64,000 nucleotides of DNA, from positions 131,299,023-131,363,022 of the forward strand of contig JAVGWX010000003.1 in the NCBI GenBank assembly GCA_036924085.1, read 5' to 3'. How positions within the stretch are numbered: position 1 is the stretch's first letter; each line of letters starts with the position of its first letter. The notes beneath the pieces were generated by a model. It was given only the letters and a program-made list of their open reading frames with translations. It was not told where the DNA came from and did no database searches. The stretch is from Ariolimax columbianus (Eukaryota > Mollusca > Gastropoda > Stylommatophora > Arionidae). This document shows positions 34,750 through 45,579 of this stretch, piece after piece. Both the position numbers and the translations under genes were made by a program.

Positions 34750-35250
34750 ATCAACCTCCTATCGGTGCATAGGTCATTGACCACATCCAGCATACACGTT
34801 CCTGGGCGACTCTTTCTGCCTCTGAAAAATGAGTAAGGTTTCATAGAACCGACTCCATGACACTTGGGCGGCCCTATATGTGCACAGTCCCTTTTATTGC
34901 TGAAGGTGCCGGTAACAGAGTTCCATCTCCGTAGCTCTGACGGCGATTTTGAAATTTTGCTTCTGACTTCGAAAAGTGTCAATTTACACCTGGGTCGACT
35001 TGAAGAAGAAGGAATAGCCATACGAAGTGTCCTGTTCTAGCACGGCGTGATGTGAAGCCGGTACGTTTGGATTGCAAGTTCACTACTCCTAGACCACAAC
35101 CATTTAATTGCACATTCCTATCACAATCTACGTGTACTTTTAGGTCTACCTCTCTTTCTTTTCTCTTGAAGATTCTAAGTGAGAGCCTGTCTAGCTATGT
35201 TAGACGTGCCTTCCTCGGCGTATGTCATATCCAGCCTCATTATCCTCGCT
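34750..35250 (-). pseudogene. LINE 3' fragment interrupted by a SINE
   Basis: 34755-34825 (TCATTGACCACATCCAGC, GGGCGACTCTTTCTGC) and 35130-35250 (TTAGGTCTACCTCTCTTTC, GCCTGTCTAGCTATGTTAGA) match, in order, the 3' end of the minus-strand LINE at 54000-54720. There the corresponding blocks lie close together. Between them, 34826-35035 matches the SINE body at 51305-51480. The simplest reading is a LINE remnant split by a later SINE insertion. No catalytic motif is preserved. Confidence 0.6.
34826..35035 (-). repeat. SINE family F body, nested in LINE remnant
   Basis: Shares CAGTCCCTTTTATTGCTG, CTCCGTAGCT and CTGGGTCGACTTGAAGAA with 51305-51480. I could not identify exact target duplications. 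Confidence 0.6.
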
Positions 35251-35254
35251 TAAT

Positions 35255-35400
35255 TTGTTACCGAATTGACAACATAGACATCAGGCACCAAACCTCCTTC
35301 AACAACATCAAAGATACTATGCTGCTTAAAAAAAAATGCAGATTAGCCAGGCATGTGGTGCGCATGCCTGATAATAAATAAATAAACAGGAAAAGTAACG
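35255..35400 (+). pseudogene. LINE RT C-terminal scrap
   Basis: The plus strand reads IRHQTSFNNIKDTMLLKKKCRLARHVVRMPDN, the IRWQDxxxNxEVL...LRWAGHVVRMPDNR segment of invertebrate LINE RTs, then hits stops. It is opposite in orientation to the neighbouring fragment and belongs to another RT lineage. Confidence 0.6.
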
Positions 35401-35727
35401 TTCTTGTGACTCAACAACTTTAACCGTACACCAATGAGATTGAGAGATGACCCGAGCAAAGCCGTTAGTCCAACATTGTAATCCAAGGGAAAAGACAGAA
35501 ATGGTTTAATACAATATTTCACTACGTGTCATCTGATTCTGGTTGTGTTCGATTCAGTAGTAGGATTCCAGATTACAAACTGCATGACGAACAACTACTA
35601 CCTGCAGTATGGTTAGATCATTTTTATCTCGTACTGAGATACTACTATTTTACTATTCTAAATGATATAGATTGTGATGATTAGAACAAAATATACTTTT
35701 CGGCCACTGTTACTTGTAAGAAAACAT

Positions 35728-35892
35728 TTCTTCTTTTTCTGCGTTCGCTCTCAAACTCCCGCTATCAACTTGCAACAGGACTTTGCAAGTAGCAGGATGT
35801 AGTCTGGAGCACGGAATGCGTTGTGTTGCTAGTTTACAGCCCGACTGTAATATTTGCACCTTTCGGTCCGACACATCTGTCTTTGACAAAAG
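35728..35892 (-). repeat. Dispersed repeat family C, 3' half
   Basis: In reverse it contains GACAGATGTGTCGGACCGAA, TTACAGCCCG-type and TACTTGCAAAGTCCTG blocks. It ends in AACGCAGAAAAAGAAGAAAT, matching 57300-57472. It abuts a family A copy head to head. Confidence 0.75.
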
Positions 35893-36180
35893 AAAAGACT
35901 AACGTCAGGATCAGGGAAAACATACTTATCACATTCTCATCGGTCTTCCTGGAAGCAGGCTGTGTCACAGCATTCTGGTCAACGATATGGGGATTGAAAC
36001 GATAATCTCCATAGTGGTGAGTTTACTGAGGCAGCTTCAATTGCACTACCGCCAGAAAAACTCAAGTCCGCCTTCTCAACCACATCTCGGGTTATTAGAA
36101 GAGCCACTCTAACCTGCTATAAAAGTAATGTCACCAAGAGATAGCAGAAGTAGCTTCCAACAACAACAACAATAACAATA
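35893..36180 (+). repeat. Dispersed repeat family A, copy
   Basis: Begins AAAAGACTAACGTCAGGATC, has TTCCTGGAAGCAGGCTGTGT, and ends with a CAACAACAACAATAACAATA tail, as at 57612-57955. Confidence 0.7.
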
Positions 36181-36239
36181 ATTTATATCGTTTCACTTGT
36201 GCCAGATAAGTCAAGACAATTCAATAGCAGACACTGCTG

Positions 36240-36345
36240 TCGGAGACAAAGTGTAAGAAGCGTCACTGTAATGAGTCCCAGCTACTTCTGAGATGGGATG
36301 ACAGGTTCGATTCCAATACCGTATTGAAATACCTAAGTAAAAGTC
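36240..36345 (+). repeat. Possible SINE fragment
   Basis: A B-box-like ACAGGTTCGATTCCAATACC is present; the upstream A box is poor. Tentative. Confidence 0.35.
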
Positions 36346-36504
36346 AGAAAACCAATTACATCTGGACAGTCTTGAGCATTCCGAGACCGGCGAATAATCC
36401 CCGGCCTATTGCCATGAGAGACAATTGTTCTGCCGTCGAGACACAAGAAACTAAGGACAACACGAGAATATCCAACTAAGAAAACGAAAGGGATGGTTTA
36501 AGAG

Positions 36505-36640
36505 AGTGAAATTTACTTATTTGGAGTGAAATATACTTATCTGGAGTGAAATATTCTTATCTGGAGTGAAATTTACTTATCTGGAGTGAAATATACTTAC
36601 CTGGAGGGAAATATACTTACCTAGAGTCAAATAAATCATT
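36505..36640. repeat. 20-bp tandem repeat
   Basis: The unit is TATCTGGAGTGAAATATACT, about 6.5 copies. Confidence 0.92.
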
Positions 36641-36724
36641 CTTCGTTCTGCTAGTGCTCAGATATATACAGTTCACCCTTTGTTATCATTCTAATCATCT
36701 AGTCAAGCACAGAAGATGTAAGAC

Positions 36725-37035
36725 AGTGAATGAGATGACAGCTTCCGTCTTTCACAACTGGCTGTTTGAAATAATGGTTAGAGAATAATAGCTGAACAAG
36801 ACTCTATGCAGGCTCCAAGCGGCGGCCCTGGAAACAGGCTGCACTAGTGTGGCTAAGAGAATAGGGATCGCAGTGGCAAACCTGGTATCTTAAAAACCAG
36901 CTGAAATCGGGTGTGTCCGGCGGGCATGCTAAGATACCATCGCAGCCTCTCTGTAAACTACGACACAACTTCACGTGATTTTCACGACGAACGTCGAAGA
37001 TGAAGATCGAGTCTAGTTCGATGATAGGTCGATAG
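36725..37035 (+). repeat. Dispersed repeat family C, 5' two-thirds
   Basis: GAATGAGATGACAGC, CTCCAAGCGGCGGCCCTGGA, AAACAGGCTGCACTAGTGTG and GATCGCAGTGGCAAACCTGG occur in the same order as at 53380-53625 and, more diverged, 45925-46185. It ends in the TCTGTAAACTACGACACAAC block also present in the 3'-half copies. This links the 5' and 3' pieces into one element of roughly 400 bp. Confidence 0.75.
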
Positions 37036-37208
37036 TCAGTCATGTCTATTGTTAGCGACGTGTTTTAAAGACGTTAAGCGTAGACAGTTGTACAGGTTTT
37101 TGTTGATTGGTGGCGTCAGGTTTTTTAGGACCCCCTAACTATTTCTTTCCAACAAGACGCATTCACCAAATGGTTACAAACCAGAATGTTTATTACTGTG
37201 CCTTTTAC

Positions 37209-38127
37209 GAGGTAGCTTCAAAAAGTTTTCGGAATAGTCGACTTGTGCTTGAATGAAAGAAGATGTTATGGTGAATATGTATTTATAAGTTGGTAGCGAC
37301 TTTGACGAAAGGACATGGCAGACGTGACCTTCGCATATATTCTCGAAGTTACACAAGTTTGTTTGTTTGTTGTGCTCGTTGCATCGTCGGAGTTGAATAT
37401 GTCATGGATTGGACTCATTGCTTGAGTCCCAAACATTGCTTACGTCAATAAAGCATATGGTGATACCGCAATGAAGAAATTGCAAGTATTTGAGTGGGAC
37501 AATCCTCAGACATAACGGCAGTCCTCTGAATAGAAATCTCCCCCATTTCCCCGGACACAGACATTTCGTTTGGACAAGAGCAAAGTTATATTGGAATTTT
37601 GTGTTTATTCCCTGGGTATTGTCTACCATGATTTCATTCCTGAAGACCGAACGGTTAACAAGGAAATGTATGTTGATCTCCTCCGTCGTCTAAGAGTTGC
37701 AATCAGAAGAAAGCGACCAGAAAAATGAAGAACAAACAGTTGGATAATGCAGCATGACAACGCGCCAGCACATTGATTCCCACTGGTGAACCAGTTCCTC
37801 GCAAAGCACAAAGTGATTACCTTGGAATATCCTCAGTATTCTTCCGACTTTGCACCGGCTGATTTGTTCTTGTTCCCTCGACTGAAATCGGCACTGAAAG
37901 GACAGTGATTCAAGAATGCCGAGGATTTTTATCACGAATGCGACACGACCGCTGAGAGAGGTGTCAAAGAATGGGTTCAACAAATGTTTCCAACAGCTGT
38001 ATGTACATTCGCAAACGTGTGTAAGTGCTGAAGGGAACTAATTTTAATGAAATGCAGTTGTAGATAATTCGATTGTAACTTATTTCTATATAATTCACTA
38101 ATTCTGTAAACTTTTTGAAGCTATTTG
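37209..38127 (+). mobile_element. Mariner-type DNA transposon, internally deleted, dead transposase
   Basis: Terminal inverted repeats are visible: GGTAGCTTCAAAAAGTTTTC at 37211 and its near-complement at 38101-38125 (reverse reads ATAGCTTCAAAAAGTTTACA). Between them the plus strand carries a mariner transposase C-terminal half. It reads LGIVYHDFIPEDRTVNKEMY, LLRRLRVAIRRKRPEK, MQHDNAPAH at 37750-37773 (second catalytic Asp), NQFLAKHKVITLEYPQYSSD and FAPADLFLFPRLKSALKGQ. With the last Asp the D34D spacing is kept. The first catalytic Asp (FFDxxG in relatives) has been lost (VYSLG). In-frame stops occur at 37726, 37774 and 37906. At about 0.9 kb against the usual 1.3 kb, the N-terminal DNA-binding part is missing. 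No confident TA target pair. Confidence 0.9.
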
Positions 38128-38454
38128 TTTTCTGCTCTATATTTTTTCAGAATGTTTAACCAATCCTTAATTTTTTAATTATCGTCGCTTCTTTGTCTAT
38201 TTCCTAGTCTCGCAGGCTCTTTTTGTTTTGCTGATTAGTGGAGGTTAACAGCCCTGACGTCAACATTTACAATGTTCAACCACAGACAGTCTTCTTGGTT
38301 GTATTCGGTTCCGATGCTGTTGTTGTTGTTGTTGCTGATGTTGTTTGAAGCAACTCCTGCTGAATTCTTCACTCCTACCATGTTTCTCTGACAGCAGGTT
38401 TCAGTTGTTCTACTCGTGTACCGAGGCGTCCTAAAGAAGGTTGATCAAAGCTTT

Positions 38455-38565
38455 CCTTACTTAAATTAACGTCTTTATACTGGCTTAGAAGACTCTGCAT
38501 AGTCTGTATACAACCAGTTTCCTTTAAATTTCCTTGCTCTAAAATCGTACTATTGTAGTGCAACG
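38455..38565 (-). repeat. CR1-like LINE 3' end
   Basis: In reverse this has AAACTGGTTGTATACAGACT...TCTTCTAAGCCAGTATAAAG and a TTTAAGTAAG end, as in the tail at 7490-7575. Confidence 0.85.
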
Positions 38566-38659
38566 TGAGGTTTCACCGTTCGCTTACCATTATAAGGGTC
38601 ACAGTGTTGGACAGGCTGCTGTAAGACAGCCTGTTTCCAGGAGCAAGACTTAGAAATGA

Positions 38660-39165
38660 GGTGTAATCTTAGTCAGTCTTGTTATATTGCATCTAACTTT
38701 ACATAGATGTGACCTAAACCAGTCTTGGTATGTTGCATCTAACTTTACATAGATGTGATTTTAACCAGTCTTGGTATGTTGCACCTAACTTTATATAGAT
38801 GTGATATTAACCAGTCTTGGTATGTTGCAACTAACTTTACATAGATATGCTCTAAACCAGTCTTGGTATGTTGCACCTAACTTTACATAGATGTGATCTT
38901 AACCAGTCTTGGTATGTTGCACCTAACTTTACATGTGATCTTAACCAGTCTTGGTATGTTGCACCTAACTTTACATGTGATCTTATCCAGTCTTGGTATG
39001 TTGCACCTAACTTTACATGTGATCTTAACCAGTCTTGGTATGTTGCACCTAACTTTACATGTGATCTTAACCAGTCTTGGTATGTTGCACCTAACTTTAC
39101 ATGTGATCTTAACCAGTCTTGGTATGTTGCACCTAAGTTAACAAAGGTGGCGTTTTGGTCAGCAT
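38660..39165. repeat. 46-bp minisatellite with a 42-bp deletion subtype
   Basis: TCTTGGTATGTTGCACCTAA begins each unit. The first six units are 46 bp (TTTACATAGATGTGATCTTA); the later ones lack TAGA and are 42 bp and nearly identical. The shorter subtype has spread as a block and, being a multiple of 3, opens plus-strand frames. Confidence 0.93.
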
Positions 39166-39400
39166 ATTGAACCTGACCTAACGATGAGGTGTAGTCTATG
39201 ACGGTATGTTGAAACTTATCCTACAATTAGATGGGATCTAGGACGGTATGTTGAACCTTATCTTACAATGAGGTGGGATCTAGGACGGAATATTGAACTT
39301 GACCTAACAATGAGGTGGAGTCTATGTCGGAATCTTGGAACTGATCTAATGATTAGATGGGGTCTAAACCGTGTGTTGAACGCCATTGTTGGCTTCCATC
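39166..39400. repeat. Degenerate continuation of the 46/42-bp array
   Basis: GGTATGTTGAACCT...ACAATGAGGTGGGATCTA words recur about every 60 bases. Confidence 0.65.
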
Positions 39401-39667
39401 GTGTTCAGATATGAATCAAAACCAACACGTTCCATCCGAAATGATAATTAAATTCTGATCAGTTCACCCAAATGTTCCCATGCCCCCCCCCCCCTACACA
39501 CACACACTTACTGTAACTTCAAATGTAAGCTTGACCACTGCGTCCCCAACGTGCAACAATTAGGGATAATTAGCCATTGTCCAATTAGCCGTTGTCAACT
39601 TATGAGCTGTAGGTCACATTCCTGGTAAAGGTCATGCCGTTTCTCTATTGCTAGCTTGTTTCTCACA

Positions 39668-39900
39668 AATGGTATCTTAACTTAATGTCTTTATAATGGT
39701 TTAGAAGACTCTGTATACAACCAGTTTCATTTACATTTCCTTGCTCTAAAAGCCATGCGCATCCAATCTATTTATGAATGCATTAATTGTCCCTGCCTCA
39801 GCTATTTCCCGTGTCCATGCATTTCAAGCAGTCACCACTCTCTGCCTAAAAAATTATTTACTCATACCTAATTGGGTCCTATATCTAATAATAATATAGA
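39668..39900 (-). repeat. CR1-like LINE 3' end with coding scrap
   Basis: In reverse it reads the last ORF2 codons (GAAATGCATGGACACGGGAA...AATTAATGCATTCATAAATA, matching VxNAFKNKL), then the TGTATACAGAG...TAAACCATTATAAAGACATT tail. It parallels 7380-7575 and 59965-60170. Confidence 0.85.
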
Positions 39901-40214
39901 ATGTTGAACCGGAAGTTGCATGTCTTCTTAAATATTGCTTATGAAGTGATATTCTACTATTTCTGCTTCCTCCTCTTCCATTTTCTAATCGACAGGACAG
40001 CGAACTCTTTGTATCAGAAATGTGAGTGTATTATTGATAGTGCTTTCTCTGAAACACAGGAAGTTGCATTACACTCTAGTAAGCTTTGGTCTGTGTGAAT
40101 AGCATAGCGAGTCCATTGACGGGAAGGTCAAGTCATCTACCGTTGAGTAAGAATACTGCGACATGCTTTCAGTTTAGAGTAGCAGTGAACTATTTTTTTT
40201 ATTTTTTTTTTATT

Positions 40215-40475
40215 TTACGTGTTTGCCTCACTAGTTTCTACTGGCGGAGGCGCTCCTATTCCACCCTAGACCGTAGTCAATTGGGCGATATCAAGACACA
40301 TAAACCAGTGCTTGGATGAATGTGTGCATCTGTATGCGCTCTCAGAAGCCAGCCCAACCAAAGTGCAATGGAAGGGCCTGGCCATAAAGGCGCGTATGAA
40401 AGTTGTGCAAGAGTGTGATTGTTGGACAGAGTCAAATGTAGCAGTGAACCTATTCTCGTCTCCGTTATATATATA
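40215..40475 (+). repeat. Dispersed repeat family B, copy 2
   Basis: AAACCAGTGCTTGGATGAAT, GCGTATGAAAGTTGTGCAAG and GATTGTTGGACAGAGTCAAA match 27085-27365. Confidence 0.7.
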
Positions 40476-40484
40476 TACACACAC

Positions 40485-40634
40485 ACATACATAAAGAGAG
40501 AGAGAAAGAGAGAGAGGAGAGTATTTTAAACTATAGTGATTAGTCCACACGGTTAGTCGCCTGACGTGATGCTCTCAGAGTAGTAATGATCCTTCTCTTG
40601 TTCCATCACACACAGAGCTCTCAGTAAAAGCTGT

Positions 40635-40672
<38 letters not shown>

Positions 40673-40935
40673 CGAAAGCGAGAGTATTCTTAGAGGGGTT
40701 TGTCCACACGGTTAGTCGCCTGACGTAATGCTCTCAGAGTAGCAATGATCCTTCTCTCGTTCCATCACACACAGAGCTCCCAGTAAAAGCTGTAAAGAGA
40801 GAGAGAGAGAGCGAGAGAAAACGAGAGCGAGAGTATTCTTAGAAGGGGTTTGTCCACACGGTTAGACGCCTCTGACGTAATGCTCTCGTTCCGTCACAGA
40901 CAAAGCCCTCGGTCAAAGCTGTAGAAAGAGCTACT
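40485..40935. repeat. Tandem triplication (about 150-160 bp) with embedded (GA)n
   Basis: GTCCACACGGTTAGTCGCCT begins at 40543 and 40702, and a slightly changed copy at 40852. Each is followed by AATGCTCTC-type words and CCATCACACACAGAGCTC. Units one and two end in AGTAAAAGCTGTAAAGAGAG and a GA microsatellite of differing length. Confidence 0.9.
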
Positions 40936-41269
40936 TTACTACAGCGAGTGACGGAATAAAACACATTTGAAGCAGCATATATGTCACAGGCAGCACACAT
41001 CAAATTCTATGACAAGTGCAGTAGAAACATGAAATGCCTTAGTTACACTGAAGAACATCAGAGAATCTCAACAGATCAAGAGGAAAGACTTCTTGCCCCA
41101 TTTTTGAGACAAACGTGGATGACGCTTTGATGTGTTGAGCGGAACGCGACGATCAACAAAACTACATCAAAGAAAAATTGTATTCATCAATACATTTCTC
41201 ACGTGCCAACTTGATAATTTGATGGCTGGCGAGAAATGACATAAAAAGGAAAGGACAGAAAGAGGGTGA

Positions 41270-41625
41270 GGAAAATGAGAAAAAAAATGGGTGCGACAGA
41301 GGATGGGAGAAGTGAAAGGATGGGTGTGACAAGAGAGTGTGGAAAATGAAAGTATGGGAGAGACAAGAGAGTGTTGAAAATGAAAGTATGGGAGAGACAA
41401 GAGAGTGTGGAAAATGAAAGTATGGGAGAGACAAGAGAGTGTGGAAAATGAAAGTATGGGAGAGACAAGAGAGTGTTGAAAATGAAAGGATGAGAGTGAC
41501 AAGAGAGTGTGGAAAATTAAAGTATGAGAGAAACAAGAGAGTGTTGAAAATGAAAGGATGAGAGTGACAAGAGAGTGTGGAAAATTAAAGTATGAGAGAA
41601 ACAAGAGAGCGGGGGGAAATAAAAG
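41270..41625. repeat. 34-bp purine-rich minisatellite
   Basis: The unit is GAGAGTGTGGAAAATGAAAG plus TATGGGAGAGACAA. Sub-variants (ATGAGAGTGACAA, GTTGAAAATG) alternate in a 68-bp pattern at 41460-41600. Confidence 0.92.
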
Positions 41626-42890
41626 GAGGGAGAAGAAGGACGAGATTTGATAGAGAAAAAGAGAGTAGAATGAAAGATGGAAAAGGAATAGTGGCTGGAA
41701 ATATAAAATGATGGTGCAGAGATAATGGAGAGGTGGAGAGGAAAGAGGAGGAGATCGGGGGAGATGACGATTGGAGGTAGGAAGGACAAGATATATCGAG
41801 AGGTAAGAGGCAGTGAGACGTAAAGATTGGAAAGATTGAGGGGTGGATAGAAAATGTGAGACAGAAGAGACAGTGAGAGGTTGTGAAGAGAAATAAAGAA
41901 AGAAAATGTGAGATGTGAGAAGAGAGAGACAGACAGAGGTGAGAAGAGAGAGGAAGGATTAGAGAAAGTGAGATCGGAGAGATAGTGACAGGCGAAGAAG
42001 GAAGAGAGAGGGATAACAAAGTGAGATTGTAGAAACACAGAGAAGAAGAGAGAGAGGGATGGATTGCCAAAGTGAGATGGAGGTGACCGTGAGAGGTGGG
42101 GAGGGAGATAGAATTGTCCCTGAAAGAGGCGTAAGAGACAGAGATATGCCGAAAAGATAAAAGGGAGGAATAAAGGAAGTGACAGGTGAGCTATAGTGAG
42201 GGGTGGAGAAAGGAGAGAGTGCTGAAAAGATAAAGGGAGAGGAAAAAGACAGTGGGAAATGGAGACAGAGGGAGTGAGAGAATGGGAGAATAGAGAAGAA
42301 GGATAGTGACATGTTGAGGTGGGAGGAGCAGGTATGGATATAAAATCGAGGAGGCGGTAAGTTTTGAAGAATTAAAAAAAGGGAGGGATAGAGGAGTTAT
42401 GAGAGGAGAAACAGTGAGAGGTGGGAAAGGAGGAAGATAAGAAAGTTGAGATGGGGAGGGAGGAGGTCAAAAAGTGAGTTGAACGAAAGGAGAGAGAGGC
42501 ATGGAGACTGAGATGTGAAAGGGATAGTATAGAGACATTGAGAGAGTACATGCAATAATAAATGGATTGGTGAGAGAGAAACGGGAGTAAGAGACGAGGG
42601 AGATTGTGTGAGGTAGAGAGGAAGGTTTTGAAAACCGTGAGACAAAGGAAGGGAAGAGAAGGAGAGAGAGTGATAGGCAATGAAATGGAAAAAAAGAAAA
42701 AAAATTTCAGTCAACGGTGGAGACGAAGTGAGGGAGAGATAGGGAAAATAGAGGCGATGGACAGTAACAGGTACTATGTAAAAAAGATAGCGAGACAGGA
42801 GGAGTGGGTGAAGAGGAGAAGAATACGGAGAGCGATAGATATGACAGGGAGGAAGAGTTTAACGTAGAGAGTATTAAAATTGTGCGAGGT
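41626..42890. repeat. Irregular polypurine tract
   Basis: Plus strand almost entirely A and G, with loosely repeated words (GAGAGGTGGGGA, GAAAGTGAGAT, GAAGAGAGAGAGGGATGG). Minus-strand frames rich in Ser, Leu, His and Phe are composition artefacts. Confidence 0.85.
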
Positions 42891-43690
42891 GGAGAAGTGA
42901 GGGAGGCAGCGATAATGACATGGCGGAAGAGGTGAGGTTGAAGATAGAGTGAGGTGGAGAGGTGAGGGAGGCAAAGAGCGATAGATATGACACAGTGGAA
43001 GAGGTGAGATTGAAGATAGTGTGAGGTGGAGAGGTGAGGGAGGCAGAGATCGAAAGATATGACACAGCGGAAGAGGTGAGATTGAAGATAGTGTGAGGTG
43101 GAGAGGTGAGATTGAAGATAGTGTGAGGTGGAGAGGTGAGGGATGCAGAGAGCGATAGATATAACTCGGCGGAAGAGGTGAGATTGAAGATAGTGTGAGG
43201 TGGAGAGGTGAGGGAGGCAGAGAGCGATAGATATGACATGTTGGAAGAGGTGAGATTGAAGATAGTGTGAGGTGGAGAGGTGAGATTGAAGATAGTGTGA
43301 GGTGGAGATGTGAGATTGAAGATAGTGTGAGGTGGAGAGGTGAGATTGAAGATAGTGTGAGGTGGAGAGGTGAGATTGAAGATAGTGTGAGGTGGAGAGG
43401 TGAGGGAGGCAGAGAGCGATAGATATGACATGTTGGAAGAGGTGAGATTGAAGATAGTGTGAGGTGGAGAGGTGAGATTGAAGATAGTGTGAGGTGGAGA
43501 TGTGAGATTGAAGATAGTGTGAGGTGGAGAGGTGAGATTGAAGATAGTGTGAGGTGGAGAGGTGAGATTGAAGATAGTGTGAGGTGGAGAGGTGAGATTG
43601 AAGATAGTGTGAGGTGGAGAGGTGAGATTGAAGATAGTGTGAGGTGGAGAGGTGAGATTGAAGATAGTGTGAGGTGAAGAGGTGACAAAA
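42890..43690. repeat. 30-bp purine-rich minisatellite with interposed 40-bp-class units
   Basis: The unit is GTGAGATTGAAGATAGTGTG plus AGGTGGAGAG. Longer units containing GAGGGAGGCAGAGAGCGATA and GATATGACA recur near 42967, 43037, 43140, 43210 and 43404, giving composite blocks. The right half (43440-43680) is almost uniform 30-mers. Open frames on both strands follow from 30 being a multiple of 3. Confidence 0.94.
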
Positions 43691-44054
43691 GAAGAATGAT
43701 GTTGAAATGGCAGACCGATATAAAATGTTAGCATTTGAGATAGGAGGGATGAGAACTGATAGAGGTAAGAGGAAGAAAATTGTTTATAATAGGGGCAACA
43801 TATGACCGGAGATGTACATACATAGGGAGTGAAAGGGCAGATGTCTAAAATGAGAGTGAAAGAATGGAGTAGCCCGGGAAAGGATGGAGAGCAGAGAAAT
43901 ACAGAGGGGAAAAAACGGCATTTACCAAGAAGAAGAACAATGAATTAAATAAGCAAAAGATATAAGTAAATAAATCAAAGATGAAGGGAACGAAGGCGAC
44001 GATTTATTAGATGAGCAGAACACGCAGGAGTGGGAAACAATGTGAGAGACGCGA
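43691..44054. other. Purine-rich, no gene recognised
   Basis: A- and G-rich sequence continuing the bias of the preceding block. No repeat period or coding motif seen. Confidence 0.5.
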
Positions 44055-44185
44055 AGAATGAACTATATTACTGAAGAGTGAACGATATTACTAAAGAGTG
44101 TACGATATTTCTGAAGAGTGTACGATATTACTGAAGAGTGATCGATATTACTAAAGAGTGTACGTTATTACTGAAGAGTGATCGG
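44055..44185. repeat. 20-bp tandem repeat
   Basis: The unit is GAAGAGTGTACGATATTACT, about 6 copies. Confidence 0.9.
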
Positions 44186-44209
44186 AAAAATGACGTGGTG
44201 ATAGTCCAT

Positions 44210-44840
44210 TAATGCGAGTTTGCTAACATTGGACTTGAATCCAAGGGACTTTTATGTAAAGATCCATTAATGGGAGTGTATAAAAAAACACTTTACTTCA
44301 ATCAAAGAAACACTGTGAGTCTATCCATTAATTGGAGTCTACATACACGGGACCTGAATCCAAGGGACTCTATGTGACGATCCATCGATTGGAGTTTGTA
44401 AACAAGGGACTTGAATCCAAGGGACTATGTGGAGATCCATTAATGGAAGCTTCAGTAACTATAGAACTTGAATCCAGGAACGCCTGGAGACGATCCAGTA
44501 ATGTGAGTCTGCAAACATAGGACCTGGATCCAGGGGACGCCTGGGGACGATCCAGTAATGTGAGTCTGCAAACATAGGACCTGAATCCAGGGTACGCCTG
44601 GGGACGATCCAGTAATGTGAGTCTGCAAACATTGGACCTGAATCCAGGGGACGCCTGGAGACGATCCAGTAATGTGAGTCTGCAAACATAGGACCTGAAT
44701 CCAGGGGACGTCTGGAGACGATCCAGTAATGTGAGACTGCAAACACAGGATCTAAATCCAGGGGACGCCTGGAGACGATCCAGTAATGTGAGTCTGCAAA
44801 CACAGTACCTAAATCCAGGGGACGCCTAGAGACGATTCAT
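44210..44840. repeat. 57-bp minisatellite
   Basis: Six good units at about 44490-44835 contain GACGATCCAGTAATGTGAGT, CTGCAAACATAGGACCTGAA and TCCAGGGGACGCCTGGA. Degenerate units precede them to about 44210. The embedded TCCAGGGGACGCCTGGA is an imperfect palindrome, so each unit could form a hairpin. Reverse frames (19-residue cycle) are artefacts. Confidence 0.93.
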
Positions 44841-44979
44841 TATAACCCTACGGAATATCAGGTGTCAGTTACTTCAACTTTCTTCCAATTTCATAGGAAT
44901 ATATAAATAACGCCCTCCAAAGTGAGGTAACTCTCATGACAGTTTAGCTTATTGATTTACTTGTCAATCCACTCGTGCC

Positions 44980-45575
44980 GCTAAGCGCCCTATGGAGTTT
45001 GAGTTGCATTTCTTGGGTCAAGTGTGTTGTGTCGGTTGTTGTAAGTCGTTTTGTTGTCGGATTTCTTTTATCTTTTCCATCCATCTGATAAGTAGATGTA
45101 CTTGTAGAACAATACGCTGTGGTAGTTGATCAGGTCGTATTCTCCTGAGATGACCAATCTATCTTTATCTTCATATTTATTCATCCAAATAATAGCTTTC
45201 ATCATATCCTCAATCTTCTCGTTAATCATTTGATCTCTTTTAGTGACGGTAATAAATTATCATAGACTTGTCATTTTACACGTTCTAATGTATAATCGAC
45301 AAGGACCAAGTAAGACATTTGTAGCATAGAGTTAGTTGATTAGTTGTTGTGATCCCATACTAACTTTCGGGTGTTCAATTAAGCAACAGTGACAGTTGAT
45401 AAGTCATACTGGAGGCTGTCTGCCATCTCATTTCGATTTTCTCTATCAAATCTTCCTTCAACCGTAAAACACTTCTCATGTATTTGAACATTTGGGCCTG
45501 CTTAAGTTTGATAGTGTTTACATGTTTGTTAAGTTGACATGATATTCTACCAACCTTCATAGTTTAGTTAGATAA
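44980..45575 (-). pseudogene. Decayed LINE RT thumb and C-terminal fragment
   Basis: The minus strand, from 45560 downward, reads MKVGRISCQLNKHVNTIKLK then QAQMFKYMRSVL, KEDLIEKIEMRWQTASSMTY and QLSLLLN. This is the VGRxxxxxNIxVNNxxLKQVxxFKYLGS...EIxxRxxxAxxxxYQLxPLLN lineage of RT C-termini. A weak TKRDQMINEKIED (for TRRDRIRNExIRE) follows near 45225, with traces to about 44980. There is no catalytic box, and many stops lie below 45375. The 5' part is absent above 45575. Confidence 0.7.
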
Positions 45576-45579
45576 TTAT

